In this document: one piece after another, positions 28,013-37,336 of the stretch
How the letters are laid out: each line of letters opens with the position of its first letter
Numbering within the stretch: the first letter of the stretch is position 1
NCBI RefSeq assembly: GCF_036985595.1
Contig: NZ_BTPU01000055.1
Location: 1 to 64,000, forward strand
Direction: 5' to 3'
Source of the DNA: Vallitalea maricola
Lineage (GTDB): Bacteria; Bacillota; Clostridia; Lachnospirales; Vallitaleaceae
DNA: 64,000 bases
The notes under the pieces: generated by a model
What the model was told of the DNA's origin: nothing
The model's input: the letters and a program-made list of their open reading frames with translations, nothing else
Databases searched by the model: none
Translations under genes and position numbers: made by a program

Positions 28013-28290
28013 TAAAAAAATCCCATCATCCCCTATAAGGACGATAAGACCGTGGTACCACCTTAATTCTTAAATGTATCAGCATAGCTAATACCAAATA
28101 AGCACTTAATAACCATTAACGGAGTCATCCGATCTATCCTACTGTAGTTTCAGATAAATTGCTAAAAAGCTACCTTCTGTTTGTCATATCATAGAAAATT
28201 TCTCAGCTACCTGAACTAAGTTCAAAGTAATTTTCCTCTCTGTAAGCCGTATCAAACATACTCCTCTTTCTCACTGCATTTATACTATCT
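28013..28290 (-). promoter_or_regulatory. T-box leader (tRNA-Val sensing) upstream of valS
   Basis: On the minus strand the leader shows, in order: a K-turn/S-turn opening TGCAGTGAGAAAGAGGAGTA (28278-28259), the specifier-loop 3' side AGAAGGTAG with specifier GUA (Val) at 28173-28171, the T-box core AAGGTGGTACCACGG (28064-28050), and a terminator (TCTTATCGTCC paired with GGATGATGGGA, three wobbles) followed by seven Us near 28014-28020. The GAA-G-GUA-purine pattern matches known specifier loops, e.g. GAA-A-GGC-A in glyQS. A TTGACA lies at 28336-28331; its -10 partner is ambiguous. Confidence 0.9.
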
Positions 28291-28401
28291 ATTACTAATT
28301 ATATTATATGGTATTATAATATTTTTTGTTTGTCAAGGCTATTTTATTTTTATCTTTTCCTAACATATATAATAAAATTTCAAAACAATCAATTTTGCTA
28401 C

Positions 28402-28453
28402 TAAGAAGAAAAAAAGTTTTGTGAATATACCACAATTGCTATAAAGCAAAACT
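28402..28453 (-). terminator. Terminator after the coiled-coil membrane protein gene
   Basis: On the minus strand AGTTTTG (28453-28447) pairs with CAAAACT (28421-28415), extended with mismatches, followed by a U-rich tract over 28414-28402. Confidence 0.7.
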
Positions 28454-28507
28454 CTTTTTCTGACTTGCTTGCATCAATGTAATAATCTTAAAATAATAAA
28501 TTTATAA

Positions 28508-29656
28508 TTATATAATTACATCATCAATAATCTTAGTTATATCCTTTTCATTAGTAGTATCATTATTCTTGACATCAATCAGTATTTTGGTTATAAGCTG
28601 TATTTCATTATTATATTGTTCCAAAGTATTTTTTAGAGTTTTTTTATCCTGCTTTATCTTTTCCATGCCAGTGTGTCTATTCTCTTTATTATAATATATA
28701 TCAATGTTATCCAAGATATAGTTAATTGATTGGATACCATGTTTTTTAAGTACTCTTTCAATATCATCTTCCAAAATAATTATATTGCCTGATATTTTAT
28801 GTATATTACTTTTATCTTTTTTATTTTGCTGAAATTGTTTCCATCTATCTTCTAACATATCTCCACTTTTAACGTTATATTTATTATATTCATAAGCAAG
28901 GAACTGTTCATTATTAACATATTTCAGTTTAACTTTATTCAGAAGCTCAACTGCCCTATGCATCAATAAATTATTTTTCTTAATTTCATGTATGACATAT
29001 CTTCTGAAAATATATATCCACAAACTAAAAAATCCGATAATAACAATCATAATTATTGAAGGAATAAAAATATCAACATCATTATTAATATACATAAAAC
29101 TTAATATCAATGTAGAAAAAGCAAAAATGGTTAATAACCCAATCATCAATATCTTAACAAATTTCTGTGCCTTAATTAATCTATCTTTACCATAGAGCAA
29201 ATCACCTTTTTCTCCCTCAATATATGTAATATCATTTTTGACATCTCGTTGTCGTTGTTCAACACTTTTTATGTTCTTAATTACATCATTTATATTTTCC
29301 TCATAATCCTGAAGATAATCAAATTGTTGTCCTGCCCCCTTTATTCTATCCACATATTCTACTTTATCATTTTTAATAGCAATATAATTATTAGAACAAT
29401 TCTCAAATTCTGCTAATTGCTTTTTATTCATTTTTTCAATCTGCTGAATACTGGTGTGAATCTTATTCAATCTATCATATTCTGCTATTACCTGTTCTTT
29501 ATCCTTATACGTATTTTTCAGTTTGTTACACAATTCATTTGTATTTTCTACATCATTATAAATATTATTGATATCGACTCCAAGATAATTTCTTTCATCA
29601 ATATCAGCAATAACTTTTTTGGTAAATATGTTCTTTAAGTTTGCTATTAGTCCCAT
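28508..29656 (-). CDS. Coiled-coil membrane protein of unknown function
   Basis: 382 residues, Lys/Asn/Asp/Ile-rich. A long N-terminal coiled coil (~30-160), two adjacent membrane helices (~166-187 and ~195-216), then another long helical region (~220-375) with repeated Lys/Asp heptads. No signal peptide or catalytic motif is visible. The two helices close together with both ends coiled suggest that both termini face the same side of the membrane, probably the cytoplasm. It is monocistronic, divergent from the ger genes. I do not recognise a family. Confidence 0.65.
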   Translation of the reverse strand: MGLIANLKNIFTKKVIADIDERNYLGVDINNIYNDVENTNELCNKLKNTYKDKEQVIAEYDRLNKIHTSIQQIEKMNKKQLAEFENCSNNYIAIKNDKVEYVDRIKGAGQQFDYLQDYEENINDVIKNIKSVEQRQRDVKNDITYIEGEKGDLLYGKDRLIKAQKFVKILMIGLLTIFAFSTLILSFMYINNDVDIFIPSIIMIVIIGFFSLWIYIFRRYVIHEIKKNNLLMHRAVELLNKVKLKYVNNEQFLAYEYNKYNVKSGDMLEDRWKQFQQNKKDKSNIHKISGNIIILEDDIERVLKKHGIQSINYILDNIDIYYNKENRHTGMEKIKQDKKTLKNTLEQYNNEIQLITKILIDVKNNDTTNEKDITKIIDDVII

Positions 29657-29814
29657 TTAGTTACCTCTTTCATTTTCGGCATTATGATTAACAGTAAATC
29701 AGATAATTGCATAATAACTAAATGTAATTATGCAGTTATCTAAAATAAATATTATTTTAATCCTCTATATATTTATTATATTGTTCACCTAATTAAGTGT
29801 CAAGAATAGTGTCA

Positions 29815-29914
29815 ATTAATGTTTATTATTTCAGATATTGGTAATACTAATTTTTATTGGTAATACTAATTTTATTAATAGGTAATATTAAATAATTGAT
29901 TAAAAGGTGGAATT
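29815..29914 (+). repeat. Upstream region of ger copy 1, duplicated at 33600-33689
   Basis: GTGTCAATTAATGTTTATT, GGTAATACTAATTTT and TTGATTAAAAGGTGGAATT all recur in the same order before the second gerC. Copy 1 also repeats GGTAATACTAATTTT twice in tandem. It presumably carries the promoter and the AAAGGTGG ribosome site of each gerC, and marks the left end of the duplicated unit. Confidence 0.8.
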
Positions 29915-31039
29915 ATGTATAAAAAAATAATTTGTATTTTTCTTATACCTATAATATTAACTACAGGTTGTTGGGATTCAAAGGATATTAATGATAAAGC
30001 AATAATTATTTCAGTAGGTGTTGACTATGTAAACAATCTCATAGAGTTTACTGGTGAAATTGTAAAACTTACTAAGACATCACAAGATACTGAAACTAGA
30101 TATGAAACTCCGGGTGTATATAATATGTTAGCATATGGTAAAAACTTTGAAGAAGCTAGAGTGAATCTTGATTCAATAAATCCTTTTGATCCCTTCCTAG
30201 GAGCATGTCGAATTGTTATGTTTAGTAAAAATTATGCAAAACTTGGCATAGAATCCTACTTAAATAGAGTCGATAGTCTATATGATTATAGGAAAACAGT
30301 ACTTACTGTAGTTACTCGTGAACCACCTCAAGAAATATTCAATATTAAGACAGATAAAGCCATAGCTATTGGTTTTCTCGTAGATAATTTACTAGTACAA
30401 TTAGAAAAAAAAGGAAAATGTATATGTCCTGATGTAGGTGATTTACTATCTGATATTGCTTTTGGATCATTAGGATACATCATGCCATATATTGGTAAAG
30501 AGTTTAATGATATTAAGTACTTAGGATTCGCAGTATTAAAAGATTCTAAATTAATTGATATTATTGATATTGCTGATACGAACCCACTATTATATATATT
30601 AGCCAAAAATCCTATATTAGTAGAACTAATACCTAACCCCATAGATAATAAAAATAACTATTCATTTCGAACTAGTATTGGTAAAAGAAAGATTTCAACA
30701 ACTTATAAAAATGATACTGTTATTATTAATATTAAGCTTAATTTAGAAGCCGAGTTAAGGTATCAATATCATATTAAGAAAATAACAAATAACATGATCA
30801 GAGACTTAGAAAATAAAATATCCTCAAAGGTCAGTAATGAAATTTTTAATATGATTACTAAAGCCCAGAAAGAATTTCAATGTGATATCTTTGATTTTGG
30901 CAAAAAATTTAAATCTGAGCATTATCATCAATTCAAAAAAATAAATTGGGAAGATGCCTTTTTAACTGCCAAAATAAATGTTACCACTAACACCAAAATA
31001 ATTAACAAGAACTTAAAAAGTGGTGAGAAAAAGGAGTGA
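29915..31039 (+). CDS. Ger(x)C-family spore germination lipoprotein, copy 1
   Basis: 374 residues with a lipoprotein signal (lipobox LTTGC, Cys19) followed by WDSKDINDKAI, the family hallmark. The body and C-terminal domain (DAELRYQYHI-type text, KISSKVSNEIFNMITKAQKE) match GerC proteins, the lipoprotein subunit of nutrient germinant receptors in the inner spore membrane. It ends two bases into the next gene's possible GTG start, in an operon with gerB and gerA. The order C-B-A is unlike the more common A-B-C. Confidence 0.92.
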   Translation: MYKKIICIFLIPIILTTGCWDSKDINDKAIIISVGVDYVNNLIEFTGEIVKLTKTSQDTETRYETPGVYNMLAYGKNFEEARVNLDSINPFDPFLGACRIVMFSKNYAKLGIESYLNRVDSLYDYRKTVLTVVTREPPQEIFNIKTDKAIAIGFLVDNLLVQLEKKGKCICPDVGDLLSDIAFGSLGYIMPYIGKEFNDIKYLGFAVLKDSKLIDIIDIADTNPLLYILAKNPILVELIPNPIDNKNNYSFRTSIGKRKISTTYKNDTVIINIKLNLEAELRYQYHIKKITNNMIRDLENKISSKVSNEIFNMITKAQKEFQCDIFDFGKKFKSEHYHQFKKINWEDAFLTAKINVTTNTKIINKNLKSGEKKE

Positions 31040-31044
31040 AATTA

Positions 31045-32178
31045 TTGAAAGATACACTTACTAACAAACAAATAGCCTTTATTGTTTTTGGGGCTACTGC
31101 AGGATATGCTATTATTTCACTTCCTAAAAGTATTGGAGAAACAGCAGGGACTGGCGGTTGGATTTTCATTGTTATTGGTATTTGTACGATGATTATATCC
31201 AGTTATGTCATTGTTTATTTAGGACATAGCTTTCCGAATAAAACAATCTTTGAATATATGCCCCTTCTTACCGGAAAGATCATCTCCTCTTTAATAATAA
31301 TCATCATTATTATATATGAAATTATAGCATACTCCTTTATCATTCGATTAACAAGCGAAACAATAAAACTTACCATGTTAATTCAAACACCTGTATGGGC
31401 ATTAGCTGTATTAATCGGAAGCGTTGCATTTTATACGCTAACAAAAAGTTTAATAACTCTAGGGAGAATTGCAGAAATATTTGGATTAATTGTTATTATA
31501 TGGGCAATAGCTATTACTATAACTATTTTTACACAAGGAAATCTAACCAATATTAAGCCCATTTTTGAATTCAGAGATATCGACTATATTGAGGGTCTGT
31601 CAGTTGCTGCATTTTCCATGGTAGGAATAGATTTAATAACTGTCATACCCATCAATAAGGCAAACAAAAAACTTTTTCGGCATGTACTAATTATTTTATT
31701 AATCGTATGTTTAATATATGTACTGATTATTGAAAGCTGTATCTCTATTATGGGAATTGAAAATATTGTACACTATGATGAAACTCTTTATGCTACAGTT
31801 AGAAGAATTGAACTGGCTGATTTACAATTTTTAAAAAGATTAGATAGCGTTTTTATAATCGTATGGCTTATGGCTGTATATTGTTCCATACTATATGAGG
31901 CTTATATAGCAACTACCCTTTTTTCCAAATTAGTTAAAGGTAAAAAGAACAATATACTTTTGCTTACATTATTTTTATCTTTAATCGTATGCCTTGCACC
32001 ACCAAGTATCGAAATAACGAAAAATATTCTACGCTATGCCAGTTACGTAGGTGTATTTATTAATGTGATTTTACCGTTTATATTATTAATATTACTGATT
32101 ATTAAAAAACATCGAAAAAAAATTTCTACAGAGATTAGTAAAAAATATTATAAGGGATGTCATATAAATGAAACTTAA
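31045..32178 (+). CDS. GerAB/GerB-family germinant receptor permease, copy 1
   Basis: A 377-residue integral membrane protein with about ten membrane segments, of the amino-acid-permease-like GerB family (LTNKQIAFIVFGATAGYAII, GTGGWIFIVIGICTMI, FYTLTKSLITLGRIAEIFGL). This subunit binds germinant in Bacillus GerB-type receptors. I place the start at TTG 31045 because AAGGAG lies 9-10 bases upstream and because the duplicate begins with TTG at the same point; GTG 31036 directly abuts that ribosome site. Its stop overlaps the gerA start. Confidence 0.92.
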   Translation: MKDTLTNKQIAFIVFGATAGYAIISLPKSIGETAGTGGWIFIVIGICTMIISSYVIVYLGHSFPNKTIFEYMPLLTGKIISSLIIIIIIIYEIIAYSFIIRLTSETIKLTMLIQTPVWALAVLIGSVAFYTLTKSLITLGRIAEIFGLIVIIWAIAITITIFTQGNLTNIKPIFEFRDIDYIEGLSVAAFSMVGIDLITVIPINKANKKLFRHVLIILLIVCLIYVLIIESCISIMGIENIVHYDETLYATVRRIELADLQFLKRLDSVFIIVWLMAVYCSILYEAYIATTLFSKLVKGKKNNILLLTLFLSLIVCLAPPSIEITKNILRYASYVGVFINVILPFILLILLIIKKHRKKISTEISKKYYKGCHINET

Positions 32179-33592
32179 CAAATATAATCATATACTTAAT
32201 CCAGAAAAATTAAAAGAAGTAAATATCACCTCAAGATATCTTTCTGTGAATAATACCACGGTTATTATACTCTATATTCAGCAACTCACTGATAGAGCTG
32301 AACTTACATCAAATATTATTAAGCCTTTATTACTAAATAGTAGTCGAAATATCACCATTGCTAAGATTATAAGCTCAGTTATTTATATGGATGACGTTAT
32401 GACAGACAATAATGAGAATAAAATAATTGACTATATTCTAAAAGGTCAGTCTGTTATTATAATTCCTAGTGACGAAAAATATATCGTTGCAAATACTTTG
32501 AAAATTGAAAAACGACAGGTACAGGATCCTAACATTGAAAGTACGATAAAAGGTGCAAGAGATGCATTTACTGAAAATTATAATGATAATCTCTCTTTAA
32601 TTCGTTACCGGTTAAAAGATCCACAGCTTAGAATTGATGAATTTACTGTTGGGCAAAGAACCCATACAACTGTTGCTGTCATCTATATTAAAGACATTGC
32701 TAACGATCAATTAGTTCATTCAGTTAAAACCAAAATTTCCAAAATAAATATTGATGGTATATTAGAATCGGGCTATATTCAAAAGTTCATTATAAATAAA
32801 GCTTATAATTTTTTTCCCCAATGTGGAATTGTTGAACGTTCTGATACTGCATGTGCCAATATTCTTGAAGGTAGGGTAATTATTCTTGTAGAAGGTGGAA
32901 ATCTGGCATTAGTTGTACCCAAAACTTTTATTGAATTTATTGATGCTGGTGATGATCACTATGACAATATTTATGTTAGTATGTTTTCAAAATTTATACG
33001 TATTTTGTGTTTTAGTATTTCCATATTTCTAACCTCATTATATGTGGCAGTAGTCAGCTTTCATCCAGATAGTCTACCGCCTCTATATATTATAAGTCTA
33101 GCTAGTTCAAGAGCTGCTGTACCTTTTAATGCCGCTTTGGAAGCATTTTTAATGGAATTAGTGGCAGAAATTCTTAGAGAGGCTAGTATAAGACTACCTA
33201 AGCAAATAGGTCCAGCTATTGGTATAGTAGGAACTATCGTTATTGGTCAAGCTTCAGTTAGTGCAGGTTTAATTAGTCCCTTATTAGTTATCATTGTATC
33301 TCTGTCTGTAATGGGGTCATTTGCGACTTCTGATTATTCCATTACCAATATTATAAGGATTCTAAAGTTTACGATGATTATTATAACTAGTATTTATGGA
33401 TTAGTTGGTTTTACAATGGGAATGATTCTAATAGCTGTTAACATTATTTCTATTGATATATTTGGTGTATCCTATGTTGCGCCTTTATCACCATTAAACT
33501 TAAAATCTTTAAAAGACTTATTCCTTAGTGATTTAAGTCTATCAAAAAAAAGACCTGAACATGTAAAATCCAAAGATAGTACAAAGCAATAA
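32168..33592 (+). CDS. GerA-family spore germination protein, only intact copy
   Basis: 474 residues: a soluble N-terminal region (~1-245) and a membrane C-terminal half with about five segments (FIRILCFSISIFLTSLYVAV, IGPAIGIVGTIVIGQASVSA, LRILKFTMIIITSIYGLVGF-like). YVAVVSFHPDSLPPLYIISL, LMELVAEILREASIRLP and the Lys/Ser-rich tail are typical of GerABKA proteins. It starts inside the end of gerB. With the second gerA degraded, any receptor made from copy 2 would have to borrow this subunit. Confidence 0.93.
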   Translation: MKLNKYNHILNPEKLKEVNITSRYLSVNNTTVIILYIQQLTDRAELTSNIIKPLLLNSSRNITIAKIISSVIYMDDVMTDNNENKIIDYILKGQSVIIIPSDEKYIVANTLKIEKRQVQDPNIESTIKGARDAFTENYNDNLSLIRYRLKDPQLRIDEFTVGQRTHTTVAVIYIKDIANDQLVHSVKTKISKINIDGILESGYIQKFIINKAYNFFPQCGIVERSDTACANILEGRVIILVEGGNLALVVPKTFIEFIDAGDDHYDNIYVSMFSKFIRILCFSISIFLTSLYVAVVSFHPDSLPPLYIISLASSRAAVPFNAALEAFLMELVAEILREASIRLPKQIGPAIGIVGTIVIGQASVSAGLISPLLVIIVSLSVMGSFATSDYSITNIIRILKFTMIIITSIYGLVGFTMGMILIAVNIISIDIFGVSYVAPLSPLNLKSLKDLFLSDLSLSKKRPEHVKSKDSTKQ

Positions 33593-33599
33593 TCACTGA

Positions 33600-33689
33600 A
33601 TGGTGTCAATTAATGTTTATTCTTTCATTTATTGGTAATACTAATTTTATTAATAAGCAACATGAATAAATTGATTAAAAGGTGGAATT
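33600..33689 (+). repeat. Upstream region of ger copy 2 (repeat of 29815-29914)
   Basis: GTGTCAATTAATGTTTATT, TTGGTAATACTAATTTTATT and TTGATTAAAAGGTGGAATTA repeat the copy 1 upstream region. The spacing to ATG is conserved; one of the two tandem GGTAATACTAATTTT units is absent. Confidence 0.8.
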
Positions 33690-34814
33690 ATGTATAAAAA
33701 AATAATTTGTATTTTTCTTATACCTATGATATTAACTACAGGTTGTTGGGATTCAAAGGATATTAATGAGAAAGCAATTACTATCTCAGTAGGTATTAAC
33801 TCTGTAAACAATCTTATACAATTTACTGGTGAAATTGTAAAACTTACTAAGACCTCACAAGAAACTCAAACTAGATATAATACACCGGGTATATATAATG
33901 TGTATGCATATGGTAAAACTTTTGAAGAAGTTAGGAGGAAACTTGAATCAATGAATCCTTTTGATGTCTTTCAAGGAGCATGTCGAATTGTTATGTTTAG
34001 TGCAAGTTATGGAAAACTTGGTATAGAACCCTACTTAAATAGAATTGATAGTCTATATGATTATAGGAAAACTGTACTTCTTGTAATAACTCGTGAACCC
34101 CCTGAAGAGCTATTCAATGTTAAAACAGATAAAGCCATAGCTATTGGTTTTCTAGTAGATAATTTACTATCACAATTAAAAGAAAAAGGTAAATCTATTT
34201 GTCCCAATGTAGGTGAATTACTATCTGATATTGCTTTTGGATCATTAGGTTACGTTATGCCGTATATTGGTAAAGAATTTGGCGATATTAAGTATCTAGG
34301 ATTAGCAGTATTAAAAAATTCTAAATTAATTGATATTATTGATATTACTGATACGAAACCTATATTATATATATTAGCTAAGGATCCTACATTAATTGAA
34401 CTTATATCCAATCCTATAGATGCTGAAAATAAATATTCATTTCGAATTAGTATTGATAAAAGAAAAATCTCAACAGCTTATAAAAATGATACTGTTATTA
34501 TTAACATAGATCTTAATTTAGATGCTGAGCTACGATATCAATATCATATTCAGAAAATAACAAATGATATGATCAAATACTTAGAAAAAGAAATATCTTC
34601 AAAAATAAGTAATGATATTTTTAATATGATTAGGAAAGCTCAAAAAGAATTTGAATGTGATATTTTCTCTTTTGGAAGATATTTTAAAGCTTACCATTAT
34701 AAACAATTTAGAAAAATGAATTGGGAAGATGCCTTTTTAACTGCCAAAATAAATGTTAACGTTAATACTAAAATAGTTAATAAGAACTTAAAAAGTTTTG
34801 AGGAAAAGGAATGA
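33690..34814 (+). CDS. Ger(x)C-family spore germination lipoprotein, copy 2
   Basis: 374 residues, the same length as copy 1 and co-linear with it, with the same signal peptide and lipobox (LTTGC, Cys19) and WDSKDINEKAI. Differences are scattered substitutions, not indels, so it is an intact paralog from tandem duplication. It precedes a second gerB. Confidence 0.92.
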   Translation: MYKKIICIFLIPMILTTGCWDSKDINEKAITISVGINSVNNLIQFTGEIVKLTKTSQETQTRYNTPGIYNVYAYGKTFEEVRRKLESMNPFDVFQGACRIVMFSASYGKLGIEPYLNRIDSLYDYRKTVLLVITREPPEELFNVKTDKAIAIGFLVDNLLSQLKEKGKSICPNVGELLSDIAFGSLGYVMPYIGKEFGDIKYLGLAVLKNSKLIDIIDITDTKPILYILAKDPTLIELISNPIDAENKYSFRISIDKRKISTAYKNDTVIINIDLNLDAELRYQYHIQKITNDMIKYLEKEISSKISNDIFNMIRKAQKEFECDIFSFGRYFKAYHYKQFRKMNWEDAFLTAKINVNVNTKIVNKNLKSFEEKE

Positions 34815-34819
34815 TGTAA

Positions 34820-35944
34820 TTGAAGGAAACCCTCACTAACAAACAAATAGCCTTTATTCTTTTTGGAGCTACTCTAGGTTTTGCAGTTATTTCACTTCCT
34901 AGATCCATTGCAGAAAAGGGAGGAACTAGCGGTTGGATTTTTATCGTTATTGGTACTATGACCATGATTGTGTTTGGCTATGTAGTTGTTTATTTCGGAC
35001 ATACCTTTCCGAATAAAACAATTACTGAATATATGCCTATTCTTACTGGGAAATTCATCTCTAATGTGATAATAATCATGATTATTATATATGAAATTAC
35101 TTCACTCTCCTTTATCACTCGATTGACAAGTGAAACAATGAAACTGACAATGTTACTTGAAACACCTATATGGGCATTATCTTTAATATTGTTAATCGTT
35201 GCATTTTACACCCTTACAAAAAGTTTAATAACTCTAGGGAGAATTGCTGAAATATTTGGAGTGATTATTATTATATGGGGGTTAGCTATTACGCTAACTA
35301 TTTTTACGCAAGGCAGGCTAATCAATGTTAAGCCCATTTTTGAATTCAGTGATATGGATCTTATTGGCGGTCTGTCAGTTATTAGCTTTTCCATCATAGG
35401 AATTGAGACATTAACCGTCATACCTATAAATAAAAAAAACAAAAAACTTTTTAGATATATAGTATCTATTCTATTGATTATTAGTCTATTATATATACTT
35501 ATGTGCGAAAGCTGTATATCCGTTATGGGTGTTGAAGGTGTTGTACACTATAAAGAAACTGTATATGCTACAATTCGAAGAATTGAACTCCCCGAGTTAC
35601 AATTTTTAAAAAGATTAGATGGTGGTTTTATTATAGTATGGCTTATGGGTATATACTGCTCGATACTATATGAGGCTTATGTAACAACTTACCTTATATC
35701 CAAGTTAGTTAAAGTTAAGAAAAACAAAATACTATTGATTACTTTATTTTTATCTTTGATTATATGCCTTACACCTCCAACTCGACAAATAACGGAAAAT
35801 TTACTAGAATATGTTGGTTACTTAGGGGTATTTATTAATATTGTTATACCTTCTTATTTATTAATACTGCTGCTCATTAGTAAATATGGAAAAAATTCAG
35901 AAAAAAGGTCATTAAATAATGAAACTGAACAAAATAATTATTGA
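34820..35944 (+). CDS. GerB-family germinant receptor permease, copy 2
   Basis: A 374-residue, ten-span permease, co-linear with copy 1 (LTNKQIAFILFGATLGFAVI, TSGWIFIVIGTMTMIVFGYV, TKSLITLGRIAEIFGVIIII). It starts with TTG after AAAAGGAATGATG. It diverges more from copy 1 in some membrane segments, which in GerB proteins shape the germinant pocket, so specificity may differ (inference). Its last 26 bases overlap the gerA remnant. Confidence 0.92.
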   Translation: MKETLTNKQIAFILFGATLGFAVISLPRSIAEKGGTSGWIFIVIGTMTMIVFGYVVVYFGHTFPNKTITEYMPILTGKFISNVIIIMIIIYEITSLSFITRLTSETMKLTMLLETPIWALSLILLIVAFYTLTKSLITLGRIAEIFGVIIIIWGLAITLTIFTQGRLINVKPIFEFSDMDLIGGLSVISFSIIGIETLTVIPINKKNKKLFRYIVSILLIISLLYILMCESCISVMGVEGVVHYKETVYATIRRIELPELQFLKRLDGGFIIVWLMGIYCSILYEAYVTTYLISKLVKVKKNKILLITLFLSLIICLTPPTRQITENLLEYVGYLGVFINIVIPSYLLILLLISKYGKNSEKRSLNNETEQNNY

Positions 35945-36005
35945 TAATACTATAAGCTCAATCTATATGGATGATATTATGTTAGATACCTATGAGAATA
36001 ACTAA
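35919..36005 (+). pseudogene. gerA remnant of copy 2
   Basis: A 28-codon frame beginning MKLNKIIIDNTISSIYMDDI and ending YENN-stop. The first five residues equal the start of the intact gerA (MKLNK), and ISSIYMDDIM...ENN aligns with ISSVIYMDDVM...NEN at about residues 68-85 of that protein. An internal stretch and everything beyond are lost. ATG position relative to gerB matches copy 1. This is a deletion scar of the duplicated gerA. Confidence 0.85.
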
Positions 36006-36200
36006 TAAAATAGTGCAGGTATAGGTTAATTGTTTTTATTACTAGAAAATAATTGTAATTTAATTATTAGTTATTCTAATCTATTTTTATTAAAATTAAT
36101 TATGATAAATTCATAAATTGTTGTTACATACTAATTATCAATATTACTTGCATTTTTAATGTTAATGGGTATAATAATACATATAAAGGAAGTGATTAAA

Positions 36201-37295
36201 GTGTCGAATAAAAGTCATTTTCATGGTAGTGATCTAGAAAAAATAGAATCTATATATAAAATAAATAAATATGATATTATTAATTTCAGTGGTAATGTTA
36301 ATCCACTAGGTGTCTCAAGAAATCTAATAGATCTACTATCGAAAAATGTTCATGTTATAGGAATGTATCCTGACAGAGAATATACTAGGTTAAGAAAACA
36401 ATTGGAAAAATACATAGGTGTTAATTATGAAAATATCATAGTTGGTAACGGGTCAACTGAACTTATTTCCATATTCATTAATATCATCAAACCAACAAAA
36501 GCTCTTATTGTGGGTCCTACATATTCAGAATATGAAAGAGAAATCTCAATAGGTGGTGGTTTTTCTAATTATTATTCTTTGAAAGAAGAACTTGATTTCA
36601 AGATAGATATTAAAGATTTATTATCAAATATTACTGATGATATGGATTTACTGGTTATATGTAATCCTAATAACCCTACATCAACATCAATTTATTCTGA
36701 AGACATAAAATGCATATTAGAATATTGTCATGAAAAAAATATTTATGTTATGGTAGATGAAACATATATAGAATTCACAAAAGAAATGGATAAAATTACT
36801 TCTGTTGGACTTACATATTCATATGATAATTTGTTTATAACTAGAGGAGTTTCAAAATTCTATGCTTCACCTGGATTAAGATTAGGATACGGTATCTGTG
36901 GTAATAAATCCATTATGGAAAAGATTAATAGTCTAAAGAATCCTTGGACAATCAACTCTTTAGCAAGTTTTGCTGGTGAAGTTATGTTTGAAGATGAAGG
37001 ATATATCAAACTTACTAAAGATTTCATTGAACAAGAACGTAATAGAATATACACCGAATTAAATAGCTGGAAAGATATTAAAGTTTTTCCACCAACAGCT
37101 AATTTTATTTTAATTAAGATATTAAGAGATGATATTGATTCACATGAATTATTTGAAACATTAATAAAGAAAAAAATTATGATTAGAGATGCTTCTACAT
37201 TTCCATTTCTCAACTCACAATTTTTCCGCTTTTGTTTTATGAATAAAGAACAAAATGATTTAATACTAGATGAATTATCTAGAATATTTAATTAG
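36201..37295 (+). CDS. Class I/II PLP aminotransferase (HisC/CobD-like)
   Basis: 364 residues starting at GTG 36201, which has AAGGAAGTGAT 4 bases upstream; the in-frame ATG at 36159 has no such site. HFHGSDLEKIESIYKIN and INFSGNVNPLGVS match the histidinol-phosphate aminotransferase / threonine-phosphate decarboxylase group. VCNPNNPTS-type text (VICNPNNPTSTS), VDETYIEF and TRGVSKFYASPGLRLGY, with the PLP lysine, are clear. Without his or cob neighbours the substrate cannot be named. A corrinoid-using organism makes CobD plausible, but this is a guess. Confidence 0.82.
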   Translation: MSNKSHFHGSDLEKIESIYKINKYDIINFSGNVNPLGVSRNLIDLLSKNVHVIGMYPDREYTRLRKQLEKYIGVNYENIIVGNGSTELISIFINIIKPTKALIVGPTYSEYEREISIGGGFSNYYSLKEELDFKIDIKDLLSNITDDMDLLVICNPNNPTSTSIYSEDIKCILEYCHEKNIYVMVDETYIEFTKEMDKITSVGLTYSYDNLFITRGVSKFYASPGLRLGYGICGNKSIMEKINSLKNPWTINSLASFAGEVMFEDEGYIKLTKDFIEQERNRIYTELNSWKDIKVFPPTANFILIKILRDDIDSHELFETLIKKKIMIRDASTFPFLNSQFFRFCFMNKEQNDLILDELSRIFN

Positions 37296-37316
37296 GCAAG
37301 CCATAAGGCTTGCCTA
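37293..37316. terminator. Hairpin between the aminotransferase gene and deoC
   Basis: TAGGCAAGCC and GGCTTGCCTA pair around ATAA, starting at the stop codon itself. It separates two convergent genes; the T-run is weak on both sides. Confidence 0.65.
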
Positions 37317-37336
37317 TAATATACTGATAGTTAAAT

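Noticed and set aside
28181..28260. Reading the T-box specifier as AUG or GAC in the ATGATATGAC segment
   Set aside because: Aligning the leader to the known K-turn/S-turn opening puts the specifier loop later, at AGAAGGTAG, giving GUA (Val), which agrees with valS.
36201..37295. Naming the aminotransferase hisC or cobD
   Set aside because: The family fit is good, but no histidine or cobalamin biosynthesis genes are adjacent, and the active-site sequence alone does not separate the two by eye.
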